A stretch of DNA of 64,000 nucleotides from Mobiluncus porci (GCF_009695935.1 NZ_VUMY01000011.1:1-64000), one strand, 5' to 3'; counted from the stretch's first letter, positions 43,999-52,956 are shown. Program-made: numbers and translations. The notes: generated from the sequence alone by a model not told the origin.

Positions 43999-44466
43999 AT
44001 GGAAGAAAAATTGAAAGTGGGCGATAGCGCCCCGGATTTTACAGTGGAAACCACTAACGGCACGTTTGCGCTTGCTGACGCCCTGAAGGAGGCTACGGCG
44101 GGAGTTGTGGTGTATTTCTATCCGCGGGCCTCGACTCCCGGTTGTACTACGGAGGCCTGCGACTTCCGCGACTCGCTGAACTCGCTGAAATCCGCAGGTT
44201 ACACGGTTATCGGCGTGAGTCCAGACCAGATGCCAGCCCTGGAGAAATTTACCGCGAACCAAGCGCTCAACTTCGCCCTCGGTTCCGATCCGGAGAGGGA
44301 GGTTCTGGAGGCCTACGGGGTGTGGCAGGTGAAACCGCTGACCAAGAAGCCCGGCGTGGTGCGCTCTACCTTCGTTGTCGGGCCTGACGGGAAGCTGATT
44401 TACGCAAAATACAACGTGAAGGCCACCGGCCACGTCGCGCGCCTGCGCGAAGCCCTCGGGATTTAA
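43999..44466 (+). CDS. bcp: Peroxiredoxin, Bcp/PrxQ type
   Basis: 155 aa thiol peroxidase. The active-site block is YFYPRASTPGCTTEACDFRD, with peroxidatic Cys in PGCTTE and the second Cys five residues later, as in atypical 2-Cys PrxQ. The final ...GKLIYAKYNVKATGHV is typical. TAGGAT (43987-43992) lies 6 nt before the ATG, so it may have its own leaderless promoter despite the 9-nt gap from the MFS gene. Confidence 0.94.
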   Translation: MEEKLKVGDSAPDFTVETTNGTFALADALKEATAGVVVYFYPRASTPGCTTEACDFRDSLNSLKSAGYTVIGVSPDQMPALEKFTANQALNFALGSDPEREVLEAYGVWQVKPLTKKPGVVRSTFVVGPDGKLIYAKYNVKATGHVARLREALGI

Positions 44467-44472
44467 AGCGTA

Positions 44473-44540
44473 GCCGGCGTCAGACCCTTCTGGCTACGCT
44501 CGCAGGCTCGCTATTCCAGAGAGGTGCGACCCGCGCCGGC
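44473..44540. repeat. Family-1 dispersed palindrome, copy 5
   Basis: GCCGGCGTCAGACCCTTCTGGC ... CCAGAGAGGTGCGACCCGCGCCGGC, centre diverged. It starts 6 nt after the peroxiredoxin stop and probably acts as its terminator. Confidence 0.75.
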
Positions 44541-44567
44541 TACGCCAGGCTCCGCTAAGATAAATCC

Positions 44568-45464
44568 GTGAGCGAATCAGCGGCGAGGGCGGACAACCCA
44601 AGGAACTCGGGGAGACCCGAGGCGTGGCTGACACGTAATCGCCTGTGGCGCCTGGTTATCTCCGCCGTGTTCGCGCTCGCGGCCGTCGCCGGCACCCACC
44701 TTGCGCTGTCAACTGTCCACGGCCAAAACTTCGACGGCATTACCCGATTCGCGGTCTCACGCGGAAAACGTCTCCTTCTCGGAGCGGACGCAGCCGTCCT
44801 TGACACCATCTCGATGGGGGCGCTCATTGCACTTACTGGCATCGTGCTAATCGTTGCTGCTTTGCGCCGCCGCGCGCCGCTGGGGCTTCGCGTGCTGATC
44901 CTTGTCGCGGGAGCGAACCTCACCACCCAGGCGTTAAAACACTTGATCATTCACCGTCCGAATCTCGGGGTAGATTACGAGGGGCTTGCGAACTCCCTCC
45001 CCTCCGGTCACGCCACAGTCGCGATGACCGCTGCCATCGGCATCGTCATGGTCGCTCCGGTTCGCGCCCGTTCGGTCGCGACCTTCATCGGTTGGGTGAC
45101 AGCGAGTTTTGTTGGGATTGCGGTAATGCTAAACGAATGGCACCGGCTTTCAGATGTGTTGGTAGCCTTTCTTATCGCCGGGATTTGGGGAGTGCTCCTG
45201 GCTCCGCGCGAGGCTACAGTCAGGCGTTTTGGACGCTTCCATCGGGTGACTTTGCTGGCTTCTCTTTTGGCGACTGTCCTCGGCGCGGGCGCGGGTGCGG
45301 TCGCCTGGGTCCGCACCCCGCTTAAACCTCTGAATGAAGCGACGTTGGTCGACGTGGCACACACCGGACTCGGCGCGATCCTCGCCTTCGCCTCTATAGC
45401 GCTGGTGCTGGGGCTTGCCGGAGTGATTCTGGCTTTGATTAACACCCAGGCGCGAGAGCATTAA
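44568..45464 (+). CDS. PAP2-family phosphatase
   Basis: 298 aa membrane protein with about six hydrophobic segments. Acid phosphatase motifs: K..IIHRP (motif 1), SLPSGHATVAMT (motif 2, catalytic His) and LNEWHRLSDVLVA (motif 3, His and Asp; the usual SR pair is not obvious). It may dephosphorylate isoprenyl or lipid phosphates. GTG start, with TAAGAT 6 nt upstream (44556-44561). Confidence 0.85.
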   Translation: MSESAARADNPRNSGRPEAWLTRNRLWRLVISAVFALAAVAGTHLALSTVHGQNFDGITRFAVSRGKRLLLGADAAVLDTISMGALIALTGIVLIVAALRRRAPLGLRVLILVAGANLTTQALKHLIIHRPNLGVDYEGLANSLPSGHATVAMTAAIGIVMVAPVRARSVATFIGWVTASFVGIAVMLNEWHRLSDVLVAFLIAGIWGVLLAPREATVRRFGRFHRVTLLASLLATVLGAGAGAVAWVRTPLKPLNEATLVDVAHTGLGAILAFASIALVLGLAGVILALINTQAREH

Positions 45465-45674
45465 TCAGCTTTGTTACTCCCCAAAAAACGGGGTTTTCTT
45501 GAGCTGACCCGAAAACTTGAAACCAATCTAGCTGTGAAGATGGGTTTTAGAGTTAAAACCTACCGAGTGGTAGGTGTCCGAGATGGATTAAGGGAGGTGG
45601 CGCTGGGGGTGTGAAGGGTGATTTGCCGGAGGGTGAAAAAACCTGGAGCTGTTTGGTTTTCGGCGCTTAGCGGT
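45465..45674. other. Intergenic region between convergent PAP2 and aminotransferase genes
   Basis: Contains a short CCCC-A6-CGGGGTTTTC element just after the PAP2 stop (about 45479-45497) and a CCTACC-GAGT-GGTAGG hairpin at 45562-45577. Neither is a strong terminator. No gene is seen. Confidence 0.4.
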
Positions 45675-46973
45675 TCAAATCAGTCGGGAGACCGCAGCCA
45701 GCAGTTTCGCGGTAGCCGCTCGGAAGATCTCCGGCTCGAGGAGAAGCGACACCGAGACGACTCCGCGAAACGGCATGTCAAAGAAATAACCCGGCTGGGC
45801 GGTGATGCCAGAGTCTCGAATGAGACCGGTCAAAAGCTCGTCTTCGTCCACGTGTGCGGGGAAGCGCAGGAGCGCGTTCCAACCGCCCTCGGGGGTGAGG
45901 ATGCTGATGGTGCCGGTGGGCTCTTGGGAAACGAGTTCAGCAAGGGATTGCAGGTTTTCGAGGCAACGCTCGCGGGTTCGCTGGGTCTGGTCTGAGATTG
46001 CGGAGAGCCAGTCGGGGAGTTTTTCGGCCAGCGCGTCGGAGAACGGGAGGTAGCCATCAGCAATGATGTCGAGGCGCTTTTGGGCTTCATTGACGAGTTC
46101 GTCCGGACCGGAAACCTCAATCCAGGCGACCTTCACTCCCGGCGCGGCAAGGTTTTTGGAAAGCCCATCAAGGGTGAAGGTGAGCACGCGGGACTCTCCG
46201 GCAAATGAGTCATGGGGACGTGCTTTTTGACTCATTTTTTCGCCGAGCTCAAACTGAAAAAAGACCTCATCAGCGATGATGGGGATGTTGGCGTTGGTTG
46301 CGAAGTCAACGAATTCCTTGTATTCCTCGGGATTGAGGTAAGAGCCGGTGGGGTTGTTGGGATTAATCGCGATGAGTGCGCGGGGGGTGTCGGCGGAACC
46401 GTGGGGTCGGACCTCGTCGGCGTAACGAAGTGTAGCCGACAGGGTCCGACCCCAGGGTGTAGCCGAATTGTCTGACGCTATACCGTTGGGTCGCACCCTT
46501 TTGGCTACGTTCCCTTCGGTCTCTACGCCAAAGAGGTTCAACCCGCCGGTTACGCTCATCTCCCAGCGGGTTCCAACCCAGGTCAAAGGGTAGTAGTCGA
46601 CTTCGACAGCTTCGAGGCGGGCAAGTTCCTCGACCAGGGGATAACCCGGAGTCGGAGCCAGAATCCGGTCTCCGGGGTCGCAAAACAGTTTTATCAGCCA
46701 GGCATAGGCCTGCGAAGTGGAGCTCAGTAAGTAGAGCCGGTCGGGATCGACGCGGCGTTCATCGCGGCTCGCGATGAACGCCGCGAGAGCCTCGCGGGCC
46801 GCCCTCGGCCCGCGAGGCTCGGCGCGATATTCCGGCAAAGACCTAACTCCGAGCCCGTGGCGGGTTGGATTGGAATCCGCCAGCTTAATGAGTCTCCCCT
46901 TTGCTGAAGCTTTCTGCTCTGCCAGCGCTATCGCGTTGGGCGCGCTCAAATCCACCCGGTTTGAAAATTTCAC
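45675..46973 (-). CDS. Class I/II PLP-dependent aminotransferase with repeat-derived insertion
   Basis: 432 aa. Conserved blocks in order: LADSNPTRHGL, STSQAYAWLIKLFCDPGDRILAPTPGYP, AINPNNPTGSYL (substrate-carboxylate Asn), IADEVFFQFEL (pyridine-N Asp) and LDGLSKNLAAPGVKVAW (Schiff-base Lys). Typical members have 380-400 aa. The excess, about residues 138-190, is encoded by two family-1 repeats (46402-46454 and 46486-46549) between the small-domain strand and AINPNNPTGSY. GTG start with TAAGGT 6 nt upstream. Alanine/aspartate-type amino donor specificity cannot be assigned. Confidence 0.87.
   Translation of the reverse strand: MKFSNRVDLSAPNAIALAEQKASAKGRLIKLADSNPTRHGLGVRSLPEYRAEPRGPRAAREALAAFIASRDERRVDPDRLYLLSSTSQAYAWLIKLFCDPGDRILAPTPGYPLVEELARLEAVEVDYYPLTWVGTRWEMSVTGGLNLFGVETEGNVAKRVRPNGIASDNSATPWGRTLSATLRYADEVRPHGSADTPRALIAINPNNPTGSYLNPEEYKEFVDFATNANIPIIADEVFFQFELGEKMSQKARPHDSFAGESRVLTFTLDGLSKNLAAPGVKVAWIEVSGPDELVNEAQKRLDIIADGYLPFSDALAEKLPDWLSAISDQTQRTRERCLENLQSLAELVSQEPTGTISILTPEGGWNALLRFPAHVDEDELLTGLIRDSGITAQPGYFFDMPFRGVVSVSLLLEPEIFRAATAKLLAAVSRLI
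46402..46549. repeat. Two family-1-like palindromes inside the aminotransferase gene
   Basis: The first (46402-46454) has arms TGGGGTCGGACC and GGTCCGACCCCA. The second (46486-46549) has TTGGGTCGCACCCTTTTGGC ... GCCAAAGAGGTTCAACCCG. Both keep the gene's reading frame. They encode the extra peptide that contains RVRPNGIASDN and TLSATLRYADEVRPHG. Confidence 0.8.
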
Positions 46974-47099
46974 TGTCTCACCTTACCGCAGTCCTGAACC
47001 TACACCCCGACACGCCGAGACTCCGAGAGTGAGGAACCTCACAACCCCGACAAACCCCCTGTTGGAACCGTGAAAGCTGTTTGACAAGACTAACTCAAA

Positions 47100-47146
47100 C
47101 CCCAACATCTTGTGGTCGATTTCGCGAAACACCCCATATATAGTTG
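47100..47146 (+). promoter_or_regulatory. Candidate paired NrdR boxes upstream of nrdD
   Basis: ACCCCATATATAGTTG (47131-47146) matches the NrdR consensus ACACTATATATAGTGT at 12 of 16 positions. A weaker site, CCCCAACATCTTGTGG (47100-47115), keeps the conserved C4, A6, A8, T9, T11 and G13. The two are exactly 31 bp apart, the usual three-turn spacing of NrdR box pairs. Confidence 0.5.
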
Positions 47147-47259
47147 ATTCCAGGAATATTGAGAATAAATTGAAAACTCGAGCCCCTCGCGGCGCCACTG
47201 AAAAAATCTGGCACTCGCGTCGCGGATTTTAGGGAGAAAAGAAGAACGGAAGGAAAACA

Positions 47260-49155
47260 ATGAGCGCAACGACGCACGCCCCTCACATGATCGACCCACT
47301 GGAGACGGTTGATGAATACTTGAGCCAAGCCGACTGGCGCGTGAACGCCAACGCGAACCAGGGATACTCGGTTGGTGGGCTGATCTTGAATGCTGCGGGG
47401 AAAATGGTCGCGAACTACTGGCTGGATAAGATTTACAGCCCCGAGGCCGGCGAGGCTCACCGCGAAGGTGACTTCCACATCCACGACCTCGACATGTTTG
47501 CCGGCTATTGCGCTGGTTGGTCCCTGAAGCAGCTCCTGCAGCAGGGGTTTAACGGGGTGGCGGGGGCTATCGCCTCGAATCCGCCGAAGCACTTCTCCTC
47601 GGCCTGCGGCCAAATCGTGAACTTCCTTGGGACGCTGCAAAACGAGTGGGCCGGCGCCCAGGCTTTCTCGAGTTTCGACACCTACATGGCTCCGTTTGTT
47701 CGCCTCGACAACATGACGTACGACGAGGTCAAGCAGAATATGCAGGAGCTCATCTACAACTTGAACGTGCCGAGCCGCTGGGGTTCGCAGTGCCCGTTTA
47801 CAAACCTCACTTTCGACTGGACCTGCCCCGATGACCTGAAAGACGAGCAGCCCCTCATCGGCGGGGAAGTCTGCGACTTCGCCTACGGCGACCTCCAGGC
47901 CGAGATGGACATCATCAATCGCGCCTACATGGAGGTCATGACCGAGGGCGATGCTGACGGGCGGGTCTTCACCTTCCCGATTCCGACCTACAACATGACC
48001 AAGGATTTCGATTGGGATTCACCAAATGCCAACCTGCTTTTTGAGATGACCGCGAAATACGGCCTGCCGTACTTCCAAAACTTCATCAACTCCGAGCTCG
48101 ACCCCGGCCAGATCCGCTCCATGTGCTGCCGACTCCAACTGGATCTCCGTGAGCTCGTCAAGCGCGGCAACGGTTTGTTTGGTTCGGCTGAACAGACCGG
48201 TTCCATCGGGGTCGTTACCATCAACCTCGCGCGTTTGGGGTACTTGTTCAAAGGTGACGAGGCGGGTCTCAGGGCGCGGCTTCGCGAGCTCATCGACCTC
48301 GCTTCCGACACACTCGAGAAGAAACGCGTCACTATCCAGCACCACATGGACACCGGGCTGTTCCCCTACACCAAGCGCTATTTGGGAACCCTAGACAACC
48401 ACTTCTCGACCATCGGGGTTAACGGCATGAACGAGCTCATCCGGAACTTCACTGATGACGCTTATGACATCACCGACCCGCGCGGCCACGAACTCGCGGT
48501 CAGAATCCTCGACGGTGTGCGTGACCAGATGGTGGAACTCCAGGAATCTACCGGCCACATGTACAACCTCGAGGCGACCCCGGCAGAAGGTACGACCTAC
48601 CGGCTCGCGAAGGCTGACAAGAAGAAGTTTGGTGACGCGATTCTCCAAGCCGGAACGCCCGAGAATCCTTATTACACCAACTCTTCCCAGCTCCCGGTCG
48701 GTTTCACCAACGACCCCTACTTGGCCGAGGAGCTTCAAGAGGAACTCCAGACGAAATACACTGGCGGGACCGTCCTGCACCTCTACATGGGCGAGGCCGT
48801 GAGCTCGGCCGAGGCGTGCAAGCAGCTCGTGCGCCGGTCCTTGACCACTTGGCGGACCCCCTACATCACCATCACCCCGACCTTCTCGATTTGCCCGACG
48901 CACGGTTATATTTCCGGCGAGCACTTCGATTGCCCGAAGTGCGAGGCTCGCGGCAAACACACCGAATGCGAGGTCTGGACGCGGGTCATGGGCTATTTCC
49001 GTCCCGTCCAGTCCTTCAACATCGGCAAGAAGGGCGAGTTTGCGGAACGGCAGTACTTTAGCGAGTCGGCCGCGGTTGAACACGGCGAGCTCCATTCCCG
49101 CCTCGCGGAGGCTGCCGCTAAAACCACGTCCGAACCGGAGCTGGCATTGGTGTAA
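47260..49155 (+). CDS. nrdD: Anaerobic ribonucleoside-triphosphate reductase (class III)
   Basis: 631 aa glycyl-radical enzyme making dNTPs without oxygen. Conserved N-terminal block HREGDFHIHDLDMFAGYCAGWSL, NLNVPSRWGSQCPFTN (active-site Cys), and the C-terminal Zn site with ICPTHGY, CPKC and ECEVW. The radical glycine is in RVMGYFRP (about Gly578). It lacks an N-terminal ATP-cone, since the core starts by residue 10, so it is shorter than the E. coli enzyme (712 aa). GGAAGGA lies upstream of the ATG. The activase gene nrdG is not adjacent; only a hairpin follows. Confidence 0.94.
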   Translation: MSATTHAPHMIDPLETVDEYLSQADWRVNANANQGYSVGGLILNAAGKMVANYWLDKIYSPEAGEAHREGDFHIHDLDMFAGYCAGWSLKQLLQQGFNGVAGAIASNPPKHFSSACGQIVNFLGTLQNEWAGAQAFSSFDTYMAPFVRLDNMTYDEVKQNMQELIYNLNVPSRWGSQCPFTNLTFDWTCPDDLKDEQPLIGGEVCDFAYGDLQAEMDIINRAYMEVMTEGDADGRVFTFPIPTYNMTKDFDWDSPNANLLFEMTAKYGLPYFQNFINSELDPGQIRSMCCRLQLDLRELVKRGNGLFGSAEQTGSIGVVTINLARLGYLFKGDEAGLRARLRELIDLASDTLEKKRVTIQHHMDTGLFPYTKRYLGTLDNHFSTIGVNGMNELIRNFTDDAYDITDPRGHELAVRILDGVRDQMVELQESTGHMYNLEATPAEGTTYRLAKADKKKFGDAILQAGTPENPYYTNSSQLPVGFTNDPYLAEELQEELQTKYTGGTVLHLYMGEAVSSAEACKQLVRRSLTTWRTPYITITPTFSICPTHGYISGEHFDCPKCEARGKHTECEVWTRVMGYFRPVQSFNIGKKGEFAERQYFSESAAVEHGELHSRLAEAAAKTTSEPELALV

Positions 49156-49509
49156 TGCCTGCGGGGACGAGGTACATTCCTCGTCCCCCTGCCTCCCTCG
49201 GAGCCTCTCGATCGTCTGCGGTGCGGGGCGAGGCGGCTACCGATTCAGATCGTGACTTGGGCAACCACACCACCGTCCTGAATAACCACAACCGCGGAGA
49301 TTTTAAGATTCGTGTCGACAGTAAAAACGCCGTTACCTGCGTTTATGTAAATCAGAGTCTCCAATGATTAGAACCTTGTGGTTGCCCACGACACACATGT
49401 GGTTGCCCGCGTCGCGGGTTTCTCACGAGACGCGGCTATGCCGCGCGCAAGTCTCGACCTGGCCCCGCGAGGCGCGCTCGAGCCACGTCCAAAGGCATAA
49501 ACTAATCCA
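49156..49509. other. Intergenic region after nrdD
   Basis: A GGGGACGAGG / CCTCGTCCCC hairpin (49163-49188) starts 7 nt after the stop and probably terminates nrdD. TGTGGTTGCCC is directly repeated at 49377-49387 and 49398-49408. A GC-rich inverted stretch (CGAGACGCGGC ... GCGCGCAAGTCTCG) lies at about 49430-49465. No nrdG or other gene is visible. Confidence 0.6.
49163..49188 (+). terminator. Hairpin terminator of nrdD
   Basis: Perfect 10-bp stem GGGGACGAGG / CCTCGTCCCC with the hexaloop TACATT. The U-run is weak. Confidence 0.6.
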
Positions 49510-50382
49510 ATGAGAAAAAGCGAGTTCGCGGCAGGCCTCGAAGGCGGGATTCCCATTGCGCTGGGCTATTTCGCGGTCTCCATCGCCATTGGCCTCTATT
49601 GGGCTCAGGGCGGCCTCCCTCCGCTGACGTCGGCAGTTTTCTCCGCGACGAGCCTGTCCTCCACTGGACAATTCGCCGGAATCACCATCATCGCCTCCCG
49701 CGGAGGACTCGTAGAACTTGCGTTCACAACCCTGCTGGTGAATCTCAGATACCTCTTGATGAGCACGTCCCTGTCCCAAAAACTCACCGCCACGAATCCG
49801 GAGCCTGTCGGGACGGCTCGCCGCCTCGTGATGGCGCTAGGCGTTACCGACGAGATTTACGCCATCAACATTGGCCGCCCACGAGTGACTTTTTGGCATT
49901 TCTTGGGGTCAATGATTCTCCCAATCGCGGGCTGGACTGCGGGAACGCTCGTTGGGGCCTATGTCGGTCATGCGCTGCCGACCTCGGTCCAGAATGCTGC
50001 CGGCATTTTGCTCTTTGCCATGTTCATCGCGATTGTTGTCCCGCCTTTTCAAAAGTCCACACGAGTTCGGGTTGTGGTGGCGATCGCGGCCGCGATCTCC
50101 CTCGGTCTGGCTTTTGCCCCGGTCGTCTCGGAGCTCTCTTCGGGGTGGCGGATTATTATTGTGACGCTGGCCGCGGCGGGTTTAGGGGCAACTTTTTTCC
50201 CGTATTCTCCGGAGCAAAGGCCAACGGGCAATTCTGGCGAACAGCCGCGAAAAAACCGGCAATCCCTTGCTGAACCCTCCGAACCCCACGACTCGACCCC
50301 CGAAACCCAGACGCCTACGGACGCCCCCGACCAGACCCTCAACAATCCCCCTGCTGGCTCCGGACAGGAGGGGAAACGATGA
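49510..50382 (+). CDS. azlC: Branched-chain amino-acid exporter, large subunit (AzlC family)
   Basis: 290 aa. The membrane core (residues 1-230) has the AzlC signatures EFAAGLEGGIPIALGYFAVSIAIGLYWAQGG, SATSLSSTGQFAGITI, LLVNLRYLLMS and LGVTDEIYAI. The last 60 residues are a hydrophilic Pro/Thr/Glu-rich tail not usual for the family. It overlaps azlD by 4 nt (ATGA), so the two form an operon and probably a two-component permease of the LIV-E type. Confidence 0.9.
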   Translation: MRKSEFAAGLEGGIPIALGYFAVSIAIGLYWAQGGLPPLTSAVFSATSLSSTGQFAGITIIASRGGLVELAFTTLLVNLRYLLMSTSLSQKLTATNPEPVGTARRLVMALGVTDEIYAINIGRPRVTFWHFLGSMILPIAGWTAGTLVGAYVGHALPTSVQNAAGILLFAMFIAIVVPPFQKSTRVRVVVAIAAAISLGLAFAPVVSELSSGWRIIIVTLAAAGLGATFFPYSPEQRPTGNSGEQPRKNRQSLAEPSEPHDSTPETQTPTDAPDQTLNNPPAGSGQEGKR

Positions 50383-50708
50383 GCTACCTTGCCCTTGCGA
50401 TTCTCGTCGCATTCCTCGCGACCTACTTCCTGCGGGCCGTGCCGCTGCTGCTGTTGCGCCGCGAAATCCGTTCAACCTGGGTGAATTCCTTCCTTTACTA
50501 CGTCCCGTGGGCGGTTTTGACCGCGATGATTGTTCCCGCAGCGTTCCTGTCCACCGGCACGCTCATCTCGGCACTCGCGGGTGTCGGGGTGGCGCTCGTG
50601 TTGGCTTGGCGAGGGCGCTCGCTTTTCGTGGTGGCACTGGCTACGGCGGCAACAGTCTGGCTCGTGGAGGCGTCGCTTACGGCGGTGCCGGTGCTGGCTT
50701 ATTGCTGA
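50379..50708 (+). CDS. azlD: Branched-chain amino-acid exporter, small subunit (AzlD family)
   Basis: 109 aa with four hydrophobic segments. TYFLRAVPLLLLRREI is the AzlD signature, followed by YYVPWAVLTAMIVPA. The ATG overlaps the azlC stop and AGGAGG is present inside the end of azlC. Partner of AzlC. Confidence 0.9.
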   Translation: MSYLALAILVAFLATYFLRAVPLLLLRREIRSTWVNSFLYYVPWAVLTAMIVPAAFLSTGTLISALAGVGVALVLAWRGRSLFVVALATAATVWLVEASLTAVPVLAYC

Positions 50709-50739
50709 CTCGTCCCTTGGTGACAGCGCTCGTCGCGGT

Positions 50740-51381
50740 TTAATCCAAAATCGTGGGAGTCTTCACGTCCAGCACGAGACGGGTCGGGTTGTCGAGAACC
50801 GTGACTCGGTAAGGGAAGTCCTCCTCAGCGGCAATCTGGAAGCGGGAATACCCCTCGAAAGGCAGTTCGATAGTGGCATCCGTGATGGCCGGGTCCAAGC
50901 TCTTCGTGAGGGGGACGTCATGCGGGTCTTCCAGATTTTCGGGGTAGGCGACTCCCGCGATGACGATCTGGAGTTTGCGCGCGCCCGCGAGGTCTATCGG
51001 CTCTCCCGACCCATCAGCTATCACTTCGTCTTGCCATCCGGTTGCGGACCATTGCAGGGGCGCGGCGGGTTCGCCGTCGAAATACACGATATAGCGGGCA
51101 AAGGTGTTCTCGAACTGGCCGGTGACAGCACCTTCCACGCGGTTAAGGCGCACCTGGGCGTTGATGTTCAGGGGGTCTTCTGACTCGCTCGGTTCAGTGG
51201 TGAATTCGGTGGTGATGCCGAGCGGGTCAACCCATTTCTTGGGGCCAGACGGGATTGGCGTGGTTTCGGAGCCTGGTGTCTTTGAGGCGGTGGGAGCGGT
51301 TTCTTGGCAGGCGGTAAGACCAAGCGTGCCTCCGGTCAACAGGAGTGCACACAGGGTCGCGGCCAGGGTTTTTCGTGACAT
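50740..51381 (-). CDS. Lipoprotein with AMIN-like domain
   Basis: 213 aa. Signal peptide with lipobox LGLTAC, lipidated Cys25. A Thr/Pro/Ser-rich spacer (26-60) precedes a beta-rich domain that ends SRFQIAAEEDFPYRVTVLDNPTRLVLDV, the 'R.V.D' pattern of actinobacterial AMIN-like lipoproteins. It is anchored outside the membrane; role unknown. The ATG at 51381 is chosen because AGGAG lies 4-5 nt before it. Convergent with azlD. Confidence 0.78.
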   Translation of the reverse strand: MSRKTLAATLCALLLTGGTLGLTACQETAPTASKTPGSETTPIPSGPKKWVDPLGITTEFTTEPSESEDPLNINAQVRLNRVEGAVTGQFENTFARYIVYFDGEPAAPLQWSATGWQDEVIADGSGEPIDLAGARKLQIVIAGVAYPENLEDPHDVPLTKSLDPAITDATIELPFEGYSRFQIAAEEDFPYRVTVLDNPTRLVLDVKTPTILD

Positions 51382-51468
51382 TTTTCTCCTTAGCAAGGGC
51401 TCGATTGGTCGGGGCTAATTGCGTCCTCTTTGAGTCAGTCATTTTTAGTTATACCCCAACATGGGTAT

Positions 51469-51534
51469 GTAAGTCTTGGGATTTTGGGCATGAGTGCCAT
51501 ATATGGCAGCAAAGGCCAAAATCGCACGAGTTAC
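51469..51534. repeat. Family-2 dispersed palindrome, copy 4
   Basis: Best-preserved copy: GTAAGTCTTGGGATTTTGG at the left, centre GTGCCATATATGGCAG, right AAAATCGCACGAGTTAC. The whole 66 bp can fold into one imperfect hairpin. It lies in the divergent region between the AMIN lipoprotein and gpmA. Confidence 0.9.
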
Positions 51535-51591
51535 ATAGTTACCTCCCCTAAAAGCCACTTGCGCCCGAAGCGGTTGTGAAAGAATGAGGGC

Positions 51592-52326
51592 ATGACATAC
51601 AAACTGGTTTTGCTCCGCCACGGCGAGAGCGAATGGAATGCTAAAAACCTCTTCACCGGTTGGGTCGATGTGCCACTGTCCGAAAAGGGACGCGCCGAGG
51701 CCACTCGCGGTGGGGAACTGTTGAAAGCGGAGGGAATCCTTCCCGATATCCTCCACACCTCACTCCTGCGTCGCGCGATTATGACCGCGAACCTGGCTTT
51801 GGATGCGGCTGACCGTCACTGGATTCCGGTGCGCCGCTCTTGGCGCCTGAACGAGCGCCATTACGGGGCTTTGCAAGGGCTCAACAAGAAGGCGATTCGT
51901 GACGAATACGGCGAGGATTTGTTCATGCAGTGGCGTCGTTCTTACGACGTGCCGCCGCCCGAGATTGAGCTCGGCTCGGAGTTCTCTCAGGACTCCGACC
52001 CGCGCTATGCTGGTGAGCCGATTCCGCGCTCGGAGTGCTTGAAAGACGTGCTCGAGCGGGCGCTGCCTTACTGGAATGACGCGGTGATTCCGGATTTGAA
52101 GACCGGCAAGACCGTCATGGTTGCAGCGCACGGCAACTCGCTCCGCGCGATTGTGAAGCACCTTGATTCCATTAGTGATGACGAGATTTCGGGCCTGAAT
52201 ATCCCGACCGGAATTCCGCTTTACTACGAGCTCGGAGAAGACTTCAAGCCCGTGAAACCGGGCCGGTACCTCGATCCGGATGCGGCGGAAGACGCGATTA
52301 AGGCCGTGGCGAACCAGGGGAAGTAA
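51592..52326 (+). CDS. gpmA: 2,3-bisphosphoglycerate-dependent phosphoglycerate mutase
   Basis: 244 aa. Glycolysis/gluconeogenesis. [12 protein letters not shown] contains the phosphorylated His (RHG motif). [15 protein letters not shown] and the [12 protein letters not shown] block are diagnostic, and [16 protein letters not shown] holds the second active-site His. Length is normal. GAGGGC before the ATG is weak as a ribosome binding site. A 52338-52482 repeat and a terminator (52514) follow. Confidence 0.96.
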   Translation: MTYKLVLLRHGESEWNAKNLFTGWVDVPLSEKGRAEATRGGELLKAEGILPDILHTSLLRRAIMTANLALDAADRHWIPVRRSWRLNERHYGALQGLNKKAIRDEYGEDLFMQWRRSYDVPPPEIELGSEFSQDSDPRYAGEPIPRSECLKDVLERALPYWNDAVIPDLKTGKTVMVAAHGNSLRAIVKHLDSISDDEISGLNIPTGIPLYYELGEDFKPVKPGRYLDPDAAEDAIKAVANQGK

Positions 52327-52337
52327 TCGGAGCAGTC

Positions 52338-52482
52338 GGGGACGGTTTTACTGCGCGAGCTGGCAGCGAAGCATAAGCCAGCGCGTAACAGTGCGGAGGC
52401 GATAAAAACAGCGAAGCTGTTTAGCCGGAGCACCTTGAACGGCGCTTGCGCCGTAAGCGCGGAGCAAAGGAGAACCGTCCCC
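52338..52482. repeat. Family-3 dispersed repeat, long copy
   Basis: GGGACGGTTTT at the left and GCGCGGAGCAAAGGAGAACCGTCCCC at the right, with a roughly 100-bp interior that includes short inverted pieces (GGCGCTTGCGCC). It shares the terminal GGAGCAAAG..GAACCGTCC with the copies at 9483, 14917 and 22523. Confidence 0.75.
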
Positions 52483-52513
52483 GACCGCGTTGATTTGCTT
52501 TGAACTTTTAAAT

Positions 52514-52547
52514 GAGGATTGGAACTTTGTTCCAATCCTCTCTTTTT
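52514..52547 (+). terminator. Rho-independent terminator downstream of gpmA
   Basis: 12-bp perfect stem GAGGATTGGAAC / GTTCCAATCCTC with a TTT loop, followed by TCTTTTT. A standard strong terminator for rightward transcription. Confidence 0.88.
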
Positions 52548-52580
52548 ATTTGGCGTTTTATTTGGCGCATATCGGTGTGG

Positions 52581-52814
52581 TCAGAATTCGGTGCCGGGGC
52601 TGGGCTCCGTACCGCGCCGCGTGCGTTCCACTCGATAAATCGGAGGATCTAGCAGCTCCGCGTCGCGCCCGTGAAACAGGGCTATATCCCCGGCGCGCGC
52701 GGATATGGATTTCTCCGCTGCTCGCGATGATTTGCGTTTCACAGCGGCATTTGTAAGGTCTAAGCCCTGGTTCTTTTTTCGTGAAATTTTTCGTTTACGT
52801 TTGGGCTGATACAT
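52581..52814 (-). CDS. Small very basic protein of unknown function
   Basis: 77 aa. The N-terminal third is Lys/Arg-rich (MYQPKRKRKISRKKNQG), the middle has ALFHGRDAELLDPPIYRVERT. A G-rich site (GGGGGGA) lies 7 nt before the ATG. It is divergent from carD and convergent with the gpmA terminator. No family is recognised; a nucleic-acid-binding role would be a guess. It may not be a real gene. Confidence 0.45.
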   Translation of the reverse strand: MYQPKRKRKISRKKNQGLDLTNAAVKRKSSRAAEKSISARAGDIALFHGRDAELLDPPIYRVERTRRGTEPSPGTEF

Positions 52815-52956
52815 AGCGTCCCCCCTAGCTAATTCAGGCCTCTTGAACCCATTTTTTCCTAGTCTGGCGCGGAAAATGGTACACCTCAGATTACTTTATA
52901 CCAGGTTTTCGTGGTAGAATAGGGATATCCACCTCGATAACGGGAGATTTAAGAAT

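Noticed and set aside
49155-49367. Possible nrdG activase downstream of nrdD
   Set aside because: The 70-codon frame lacks the radical-SAM CX3CX2C motif and contains the terminator hairpin.
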